Assembly: GCA_012931725.1 (NCBI GenBank)
Contig: CM022953.1
Location: 55,282,459 to 55,346,458, forward strand
DNA: 64,000 nt
From: Litsea cubeba
Taxonomy: Eukaryota; Streptophyta; Magnoliopsida; Laurales; Lauraceae
Reading direction: 5' to 3'
The notes under the pieces are model-generated. The model was given only the letters and a program-made list of their open reading frames with translations, had not been told where the DNA came from and ran no database searches. Below, piece by piece: positions 55,700 to 64,000 of the stretch. How positions within the stretch are numbered: the stretch's first letter is position 1; each line of letters begins with the position of its first letter. The translations under genes were made by a program, and so were the position numbers.

Positions 55700-58324
55700 T
55701 GATGGACCGCGCTCCAATGCTCGGTTCCTACCGAGGTCGGCGGACGTGGGAGTCCGTTTGGTTCCGACCCTTTCGTAACCAGGGGGCAGGGGCGTGCATC
55801 AACATTTCTTTTTTTGTGTGGGTGTGCCAGATTTTCTATTTTTACTTGGAATTGCAAGTGGTGATCCGGAGAACAACCTTTGCAAGTAAAAAGGAAATCA
55901 ACTTCTTTCAAGTTTTCCATTGTACATATATTTAAGAAAAGAGACATTTTTCTTGGTTTTCTCGTGAAAGGCGATTTTTTTTTGGCATTTATAGCCAATT
56001 TTGGCGTTTATAGCCGATTTTTGGCGTTTATAGCCGATTTTGGCGGTTTATAGCCGATTTACAATCCTTATCAATAATGAAAGACAAGAATTGTGATTTT
56101 TGTCTCTTTTGAAAAAATACAAACTACAATGAAAAGCAAGAAAAGGAGGATCTAACTTCTCAGGAGATTGTGGGGGACCCGTTAGATTGACGGTCGCAAG
56201 CCATATGTGGGCTTCGCCATCATCCATGCAGATGAGAACAGAGGATGCTATTGATTCCCTTGGCTTGGCTATAACCTCAGGTTTTTAGAGAACAAAGACC
56301 AAAAGAAGGTCCTATGTCCAATGAAAAGCCGAGTAGACGGGCTGAAAAGCCACATCTAAGCCATTGGCGGCAGAAGGAGGAGGTAAGGACCTTGGGGGGG
56401 GGGGTACCCCCAAGGGACTTTTGTCACCTTGTTGCGGTGGCCGGTGTAGAACTTCCGTAGAGTTTTCTCTCTTTTTCCTTTCTCTGGATTTCTGTGCTTC
56501 TGTCTGTCTATGTGTTTGTGCTTTTTTCTGATGATCTGTCCTCCTTTCTTCATGGAGAGCTCTCCTATTTATAGGCTTTTAGGTGGCCATTTAGGAGGGT
56601 TTATGAGCTTTGATTGTCATAAAGCTACATAAAGGGAGGAGTTACAGAATTGAATTCTTTATTTTGTAACTCCTTTTTCTTGGCTTCTGATTGGCCGGAG
56701 GAGATTGAGGGCATTTAATCGCCTTTAATCGCCATGATGGGAGGAGTTTCATGGGTTAAATGCCATGAATCTCTTGACTTGTAACTCCCGAATGCTTGCT
56801 TCTGATTGGGCCGTCCAAAGAAATGGATTAATGACTGTAATAAAGCTAGTCAATTAATCGCATTAAGTGGTCGCCGAGCAGCTGAAGAGTCGCGGGCCGT
56901 GCCACGTCTTTTGGGATTCTTCTGTCGATGATCATCGATGGATCTTCATGTAGATCGACATCAGATGACCATGTAATTTCAGGTGTTTTGTTGCCAACAG
57001 CGGGTCGGTGCCATCTGTCCTGTCGATTTCTCGATCGGTCGGTAGAAAGCACACTTTTTTTTGGTTGACCGGGTGGCGATCAATATTGTTTTCGATACTC
57101 TTGATGATTGACCCGTGTTTTGGACGGATGTCAGAGGACTTGGTGTCTCAAAAGCATGAATTTTGGAAAGTACCAGAGGCTGGGTTCTTCGAATCGTGAA
57201 AAAACGGTGTGAAAACCGGGGTTTCCGGGGCCTTCCCGGCGACCCCGGGCTCCAAGGTCGCCGGCGACCCTGGCCCAGGGTCGCAGGGGCCTGCGACCCT
57301 GGGGGGTTTTCCCCCCTTTTTGTCCCGTTTTGTGTCCGTTTTTGCTCTTTTTCGATTCTTTTTTCTCCTGTACTTTTCCTTGACATTTTGATCATTTATT
57401 GGCCTGATTTCTTTGTAGGAAACCTGATGAGAATCCTTGCATTTTATTTTGCAAAGTTTCCAATTTCCTGAGAAAGCCGAAGACTTTGTCGCGCAGAGCT
57501 GCCGATTTTCCGTCAGAAGCTGAAACTGGGTCAAACGATGTCGGAATGACCTGAAATTTGGTGTGAAGCCTACTGAGCAATAAATAAGAGCAACCATAGG
57601 CTTTTGTTTGAGTTTTGAAGCCGTTTGGGGTCCTATCACCAGTAGACTTGCTTTTGTCGCGATGAAGATGTCGCGGTTTGATGTGCGGTCAACCGATGTC
57701 CGATTGACTTGAAATTTGACAGGGAACCTATTGGAGTCATTTTAAGATGATCCATAGGCTCTGTCTTGGAAACCATGGTCCCGGAGGACTTTGCCGCCGA
57801 GAGGCCTGATTTGGCTTCCGAGCGTCAAACTATGGTCAAATGTTGTCGAAATGACCTGAAATTTGACGTGTAGCCCTTTATAAGCATTTTGAAGCCGTCC
57901 ATATACTCTATCTGATGAGTAATGGCCTCGGTGGTTCTCGCCACCGAGAGGCTTGATTTAGCTGTTCGAGGGTTGATGTAGGGTCAAACGTTGTCGGTTT
58001 GACTTGGAACTTGACGTGGAGCCTTTTGGAAGTATTTTGAGACCATCCATCGGCTCTGATCGAAGATTTGGTGTCTCCGATGCTTTTGCCGCCGAGAGCT
58101 CCTTTTCGGCTGTCGGAAGAAGCGAAGTTAGGCCAAATGATTTTGAAATGGCCCGAAACTTCTCGTGTACTCCTCTTTTGGCTGTCTTGAAGGATCTTGC
58201 AGTTTTTTGTTTGATTCTGACAAGATTTGATTTTTGGAAGCAGCATTGCCTATTTATGGCAGGTTGCGACTTCATGTAGCTCTTTGGATCTTGAAGAGGC
58301 AAAGTGACATTTTTGGTGTCAACA
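55700..58324 (-). repeat. 5' LTR of E2 (2625 bp)
   Basis: Read on the minus strand it starts TGTTGACACCAAAAATGTCA at 58324 and ends GGTCCATCA at 55700. The TATA box is at about 56573-56565 and the palindrome CCTTGGGGGGGG-TACCCCCAAGG at about 56391-56414. It is longer than the other LTR mainly because of extra GC-rich repeat sequence near 57240-57265. Confidence 0.93.
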
Positions 58325-60271
58325 CTCCTCGCCTTTCAAAATCAGGCGAACAATGAACCTCCTCCGAATCATCAAGATGATGAGGTAAATGGAGAAGAAA
58401 ATGAGTCACGCGGCCTTACCAAAAAGGACGTAGACAGTATCCTCGCAAAAGAAAAAGAAGAGGATATGCTCAAGGAGTATAGGATCAAGCCTCCATACCC
58501 CTTATGGATGGACTCGGTCCCGTTCCCCACAAAATTCAAGCATCCTACTCTCTAAACATATATAGGGAAAGGATCAGCCAGACAGCACGTCATCCACTTC
58601 AAGATCTTGACGGGAGCTATCGAGGATCAAGATGCACTCAAGATCCACCTCTTTGCAGGTACCCTAAAAGGTACGGCCTTTGATTGGTACTCCACTTTGG
58701 CGGAGGACTCCATCCAAAACTGGGCCATGCTAGAGATACGCTTCCTAACTCACTTCAAAGGTGAGGATCATCCCGCTACTATGGCTCAGCTGTGCAGCCT
58801 AAAACAGGGGGAGGATGAGTCAACATATGACTTCATTCATAAGTGGAAAGTAGTGGCATACAAATGCTTTGATGTATTGCCACAAGCATCGCTAGTCGAC
58901 ATCTGTCGAAACAACATGAGAGCTAGAATCCGCTCCATGATCATCGGCAACAAATCAAAGAACCTGGGAAAACTCCTAGAAGCTTCCATGGAAGCTGAAA
59001 CGGTGATCAAAGACCTCAACAGTCAGAAATCATCAAGAAAAGAGCCAATCGCCATTGGAACCTCAAAACCAAAGAAAAAAGAGGTCTTCAATGTGCAAAC
59101 CAAGTCACCTCCCCAGCCACCAAAGAAAGTTGAAAACAAAGCTGCAGGTAAGAGACCCGAACTCTCTGATGCCTTCAAGGAGCGAGTATTAAAGAAATAC
59201 CCATTCGATGAAGATGTTGATGACATCTTCGGGGCCCTTGTGGCAAACGGCAAGCTCACTTTGCCTGAACCCAAAAGACTGGGTGATGTTGGCAAAACCA
59301 ATGATCCCCGGTACTGTCCATACCACCAGATGATCTCGCATCCTCTCAATCAATGCTTCATTGTGAGGGAGAAAATAAACGAGATGTGGAAAAACAGAGT
59401 CATCACCTTTGACAAAAACTATGGGTCTGCCTCCGTCAACATGGTGTCATGTGAACAAACATCAAAATCACCGAAGAAGAAGATCACTACTTCCTTCAAG
59501 GTGATAAAGAGAATCCAAGCGTCCGAAGAATTGGTTCCTTACCCGACACCAGATGGACAACCTATATGGGTACATCCCGATCTCCTGGAAGATGAAAATT
59601 GGGAGGTCGTGAAAACAAAGCCTACAGCTTAACAGCGAAGGCAGGCTAGGAAACATCTCCTCAAGCTCAAGCGGCAAGATAAGACCCAGCCAAAAAAAGA
59701 AGTCCAAGAAAAGGCAAAGGTCTCCTCTACCACTTCACTGGACGCAACAAAAACGTCCCATCCAGAGACTTCAAAGGGGGTAAGAAAATTCACTGTTAGT
59801 GATTTCATGCCACCTCAATTCAAAGAAGCCACGCAGGGGCATCATATTCTTGCAATTCGGTAATTGGATTCTCCATTGATGGATACGAGTCTAGCGACAC
59901 CGACGATGGATTCGAATCCAACTACACCGACGAGTGGGAGGAGTCCCTTGAAACAGGAGAATATCTCTCCGATGAAGAATGGGTTCCTGAGACTCATCTT
60001 ATGCCAGTAATCTGGTATAACCCCCTACAGCCACAAGGATCCTAGTCTGATGATGAAGAAAACCAAGAGGCTGTAGAAGAAAATGCTGCTGGCCCAGCAC
60101 CCGTCATTGCTCCAGTGGAAATCAACTATGTTGAGCCACAAGGAGTTGATGAAGAAGAAGATTTGGCTCCCATGCCTGATCTTGAAGAATATGCGAGGAT
60201 CTTGCAGCGTCTAGCTCTAGAACAAGAGCAAGACCGCGTCAACGAGCTTCCCCACAATCCCGAGCCTGAAG
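58325..60271 (+). pseudogene. gag: E1 gag, second part
   Basis: This resumes exactly where the first part was cut. It includes the gag core: HVIHFKILTGAI, GTAFDWYSTLAEDSI, FLTHFKGEDHP, STYDFIHKWK. A Cys/His motif C-x2-H-x4-H-x4-C (CPYHQMISHPLNQC, about 59317-59358), which replaces the usual CCHC knuckle, and a very acidic Ser/Asp/Glu-rich tail follow. Stops occur at about 58554, 59630 and 60044, and a frameshift near 59835. It ends in frame at the LTR of E3. Confidence 0.9.
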
Positions 60272-62899
60272 TGTTGACACCAAAAATGTCACTTTGCCTC
60301 TTCAAGATCCAAAAAGCTACATGAAGTCGCAACCTGCCATAAATAGGTAATGCTACTTCCAAAAAATCAAATCTTGTCAGAATCAAACAAAAACTGCAAG
60401 ATCCTTCAAGATAGCCAAAAGAGGAGTACACAAGAAGTTTCGGACAATTTTAAAATCATTTGGCCTAACTTCGCTTCTCTGGCAGCTGAAAAGGAGCTCC
60501 CTATGGCGAAAGCATCGGAGACACCAAATCTTCGATCAGAGCCGATGGACGGTCTCAAAATACATCCAAAAGGCTCCACGTCAAGTTCCGAGTCAAACCG
60601 ACAACGTTTGACCCTACATCAACCCTCGAACAGCTAAATCAAGCCTCTCGGCGGCAAGAACCACCAAGTCCATCACTCATCAGATAAAGCACATGGACGG
60701 CTTCAAAATGCTTACAAAGGGCTACACGTCAAATTTTAGGTCATTTCGACAACATTTGACCAGACTTTGACGCTCGGAAGCCAAATCAGGCCTCTCGGTG
60801 GTGAAGCTCCCCGGGACCATGGTTTCCAAGACAGAGCCTATGAATCATCTTAAAATGACTCCAATAGGTTCCTTGTCAAATTTCAAGTCAATCGGACATC
60901 GGTTGACCGCACATCAAGCCGCGACATCTTCATCGCGACAAAAATAATTCTACTGGTGATAGGACCCCAAACGGCTTCAAAACACAAACAAAAGCCTATG
61001 GTTGGTCTTATTTATTGCTCAGCAGGCATCACCCCAAATTTCAGGTCATTCCGACATCGTTTGACCCAGTTTCAGCTTCTGATGGAAAATCGGTAGCTTT
61101 GCGCGACAAAGTCTTCGGCTTTCTCAGAAAATTGGAAACTTTGCAAAACAAAATGCAAGGATTCTCATCAGGTTTTCTAACGGGAAATCTGGCCAATAAA
61201 TGATAAAAAATGTCAAGGAAAAATACAGAAGAAAAAAAGAATAAAAAAACAGCAAAAACGGACACAAAACGGGACAAAAGGGGGGAAAACCCCCTAGGGT
61301 CGCCAGCTCCTGCGACCCTGGGCCAGGGTCGCCAGTCCCGGTGACCCTGGAGCCCGGGATCGCCGGAAGGGCCCCGGAAACCCCATTTTTTATCGTTTTT
61401 TCGCGATTCGAAGCGTCTGACCTCTGGTATTTTCCAAAATTCATGCTTTTGAGACACCAAATCCTCTGACATCCGTCAAAATCACGGGTTAATCATCAAG
61501 AGTATCAAAATCAACATTGATCGCCAACTGGTCAACAAAAAAAAGTGTGCTTTCTACCCGACCGATCGAGAAATCAACAAGACAGTTGGCACCGACCCGC
61601 TGTTGGCAAACAATACCTGAAGTTACATGGTCATCCAATGTCGATCTACATGAAGATCCATCGATGATCATTGCCAGAAGAATCCCAAAAGACGTGGCAC
61701 AGCCCGCGAATCTTCAACTGCTCGGCGACCACTTAATGCGATTAATTGACTAGCTTTATTACAGTCATTAATCCATTTCTTTGGACGGCCCAATCAGAAG
61801 CAAGCATCCAGGAGTTACAAGTCAAGAGATTCATGGCATCTAACCTATGAAACTCCTCCCATCATGGCGATTAAAGGCGATTAATTGCCCTCAATCTCCT
61901 CCGGCCAATCAGAAGCCAAGAAAAAGGAGTTACAAAATAAAGAATTCAATCTTGTAACTCCTCCCTTTATGTAGCTTTATGACAATTAAGGCTCATAAAT
62001 CCTCCTAAATGGCTACCTAAAAGCCTATAAATAGGAGAGCATTCCAAAGAATTCCAGATCGGAAAAAATCACAGAGATCATCGGAAAAACAAGACAGATC
62101 CCAGATCAGAAAAAAGCACAGAAATCTAGAGAAAGAAAGAGAAAACTCTGCGGAAGTTCTACTCCGACCACCGCTATAAGGTGACAAAAGTCCCTTGGGG
62201 GGTACCCCCCCCCCAAGGTCCTTGCCTTCTCCTTCTGCCTCCAATGGTTTAAACGTGGCTTTTTAGCCCGTCTACTTGGCATTTTATTGGACATAGGACC
62301 TCCTCTTGGTCTTTGTCCTCTAAAAGCCTGAGGTTATAGCCAAGCCAAGCGAATCAATAGCATCCTCTGTTCTCATCTGCATGGATGATGGCGAAATCTA
62401 CATATGGCTTGCGACCGTCAATCTGAACGGGTCCCCCACAATCTCTTGAGAAGTTAGATCCTCCTTTTCTTGCTTTTGATTGTAGTTTGTATTTTTTTTA
62501 AAAGAGACAAAAAGAAAAACTCTTGTCTTTCATTATTGATAAGGATTGTAAATCGGCTATAAACGCCAAAATCGACTATAAACGCCAAAAAATCGGCCAT
62601 AAACGCCAAAATCGGCTATAAATGCCAAAAAAATCGCCTCTCATGGCAAATCAAGAAAATGCCTCTTTTCTTAAATATATGTGAATGGAAAACTTGAAAG
62701 AAGTTGATTTCCTTTTTACTTGTGAAGGTTGATCTCCAGATCACCACTTGCAATTCCAAGTAAAATAGAAAATCTGGCACACCTACACAAAAGAAATGTT
62801 GATGCACGCCTCTGCCTCCTCCGGTTACGAAAGGGTCAGACCTAAACAGACTCCCACGTCCGCCGACCTTGGTAGAACCGAGCGAGCAGATGTCCATCA
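60272..62899 (+). repeat. 5' LTR of E3 (2628 bp)
   Basis: Landmarks match E1 and E2: GC-rich palindrome at about 61311-61331, TATAAATAGG at about 62026, palindromic GGGGGGTACCCCCC at about 62197-62213 and AATCGGCTATAAA repeats at about 62550-62625. Confidence 0.9.
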
Positions 62900-63114
62900 A
62901 GCTGGCACACCCGGTGGGACTCGTTCATTTGAGAACACGATGCTAAAAATGAAATATTTGCATATCATATCTATTGCTCTATGCTTATACTTCTTTTCTC
63001 GATTCCTTGGCTACTTTCTAATTGGTGGCCTATGTGTTGGATTCCGCATCTAAAAAAAATGAGATGAGATTTTTTGGAAATTTCTAATTCTTTGAATTTA
63101 TTTCCACTCTTTCT

Positions 63115-64000
63115 CTTTTCAACAAAAAAAATCAGATTTTTGGATTCAAAATTGAGAAACCTTGATCCTTTCCTATCGTTCATCGTGCTTGCAGAAATGT
63201 TGAGCCTGTTCGACTAAGGTTTTGGGCCATCGTTTCTCTTCGATGAGTTCATTAGAAAAAAAAAACAAAAAATTAGATTTTTGGATTCAAAATTGAGAAA
63301 CCTTGATCCTTTCCTATCGTTCATCGTGCTTGTAGAAATGTTGAGCCTGTTCGACTAAGGTTTTGGGCCATCATTTCTCTTCGGTGAATTCATTAAAAAA
63401 AAATAAAAAATCATATTTTTCATTTTGGATTCAAAATTGAGAAACCTTGATCCTTTCCTATCGTTCATCGTACTTGCAGAAATGTTGAGCCTGTTCGACT
63501 AAGGTTTTGGCCCATCATTTCTCTTCGATGAGTTCATTAAAGATCTAAAAAAAAAAACAAAAAATTAGGTTTTTCATTTTGAATTCAAAATTGAGAAACC
63601 TTGATCCTTTCTATCGTTCATCGTGCTTGCAGAAATGTTGAGCCTGTTCGACTATGGTTTTGGGCCATCGTTTCTCTTCGATGAGTTCATTAACGATCTA
63701 GAAAAAAGAAAGAAAAAAAATCAGATTTTTCATTTTGAATTCAAAATTGAGAAACATTGATCCTTTCCTATCGTTCATCGTGCTTGCAGAAATGTTGAGC
63801 CTGTTCGACTAAGGTTTTGGGCCATCGTTTCTCTTTGATGAGTTCATTAGAAAAAAAAAATAAAAAAAAGAAAAATTAGATTTTTCATTTTGAATTCAAA
63901 ATTGAGAAACCTTAATCCTTTCCTTTCGTTCATCGTGCTTGTAGAAATGTTGAGCTTGTTCGACTAAGGTTTTGGGCCATCGTTTCTCTTCGATGAGTTC
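63115..64000 (+). repeat. leader tandem repeats of E3
   Basis: At least six units of about 140-155 bp begin near 63131, 63277, 63413, 63568, 63722 and 63880; the last is cut by the window. Each has ATTCAAAATTGAGAAACCTT, GCTTGCAGAAATGTTGAGCC, TTTTGGGCCATC and GATGAGTTCATT, closed by an A-rich run. They are more alike than those in E1, so the array seems recently homogenised. Confidence 0.9.

Larger units (their letters stand above)
32443..58324 (-). mobile_element. E2: complete 25.9-kb Ty3/gypsy (Tat-like) element with antisense extra gene
   Basis: Both LTRs, a perfect CTCCT duplication and the full gene set are present on the minus strand: leader, gag, protease, G-patch region, reverse transcriptase, RNase H, second (aRNH-type) RNase H and integrase. 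Dual RNase H is the known hallmark of the Tat lineage (including Ogre). Between integrase and the 3' LTR is a plus-strand gene with a plant-mobile-domain-like protein. Two later insertions (RTE LINE and copia solo LTR) add about 2.6 kb, so the original was about 23 kb. In the stretches I compared, the LTRs differ by about 1-3 percent. In-frame stops and frameshifts make pol inactive. Confidence 0.95.
26753..60271 (+). mobile_element. E1: Ty3/gypsy (Tat-like) element, partial, interrupted by E2 and E3
   Basis: E1 consists of a 5' LTR (26753-29349), primer site, leader (29350-31211) and gag (31212-32442 and 58325-60271). Gag is split by the whole of E2, which has a perfect CTCCT duplication at the junctions (32438-32442 and 58325-58329). 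Gag is then cut off by the LTR of E3 at 60272; the rest of E1, if present, lies beyond the window. The LTR start has decayed to TGCTGACA from the family TGTTGACA. Several stop codons and frameshifts in gag show it is the oldest of the three copies. Confidence 0.88.
60272..64000 (+). mobile_element. E3: Ty3/gypsy element of the same family, 5' part
   Basis: An LTR of 2628 bp (60272-62899) starts TGTTGACACC directly inside the gag frame of E1 and ends GTCCATCA. It is followed by the primer site AGCTGGCACACCCGGTGGGA and the leader with tandem repeats to the window end. Because a complete LTR, primer site and leader follow, this is a new insertion, not the 3' LTR of E1. The left flank TGAAG (60267-60271) should be repeated at its far end, outside the window. 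Confidence 0.88.

Noticed and set aside
60272..62899. Reading this LTR as the 3' LTR of E1
   Set aside because: It interrupts the gag frame with no polypurine tract before it, and is followed by a primer site and a leader, so it is the 5' LTR of a new element.
1..64000. tRNA, rRNA or other structural RNA genes
   Set aside because: No cloverleaf-like A and B boxes or rRNA stretches were noticed by eye; a tRNAscan/Infernal run would be needed to exclude short ones.

Overview
The window is nuclear DNA of a flowering plant, probably not a grass. The evidence is an intron-containing type II metacaspase gene surrounded by plant-type LTR retrotransposons, L1- and RTE-type LINEs, a Pack-MULE-like element and a plant-mobile-domain gene. 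No species-level call is possible from the sequence. I recognise only one apparently functional host gene, the metacaspase (8721-10274, minus, two exons, 419 codons). Almost everything else is mobile DNA, much of it nested.

Layout, left to right. (1) 1-3944: 3' half of a Ty1/copia element (integrase, reverse transcriptase, RNase H, polypurine tract, 3' LTR). (2) 3945-8720: decayed DNA with fragments of an L1-type LINE. (3) 8721-10526: metacaspase and its upstream region. (4) 10527-12179: a 1.65-kb element with ~127-bp terminal inverted repeats that holds a broken piece of a plant glutaredoxin-like gene (Pack-MULE-like). (5) 13175-25061: an old LTR-like sequence split by a very young 10.06-kb element at 14277-24339. 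The young element has 3.8-kb LTRs, a GAAGT target duplication, a gag gene and no pol (TR-GAG type). In place of pol it carries a regular array of about 15 short hairpins. (6) 26753-64000: three stacked copies of one large Ty3/gypsy family with the dual RNase H seen in the Tat lineage. Copy E1 (plus, partial) was interrupted in gag by copy E2 (minus, 32443-58324, 25.9 kb, CTCCT target duplication) and again by copy E3 (plus, from 60272, runs off the window).

E2 is the centrepiece. On its coding (minus) strand lie the leader, gag, protease, G-patch region, reverse transcriptase, two RNase H domains and integrase. Between pol and the 3' LTR, on the opposite (plus) strand, lies a separate intron-containing gene (36172-40832). 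It has its own TATA box, a plant-mobile-domain-like protein, a run of short phase-1 acidic exons and a coiled-coil tail. Its first intron contains a GC-rich island of overlapping palindromes and two diverged copies of a motif that is otherwise the core of the tandem repeats in the element's gag leader. E2 was later hit by a 5'-truncated RTE-type LINE (41761-43133) and by a copia element now reduced to a solo LTR (47132-48319), of the same family as the element at the left edge.

Every retroelement gene here except the TR-GAG gag has stop codons or frameshifts, so the gypsy copies and the LINEs are no longer autonomous. All similarity calls are by eye, and all percentages are rough counts, not alignments.
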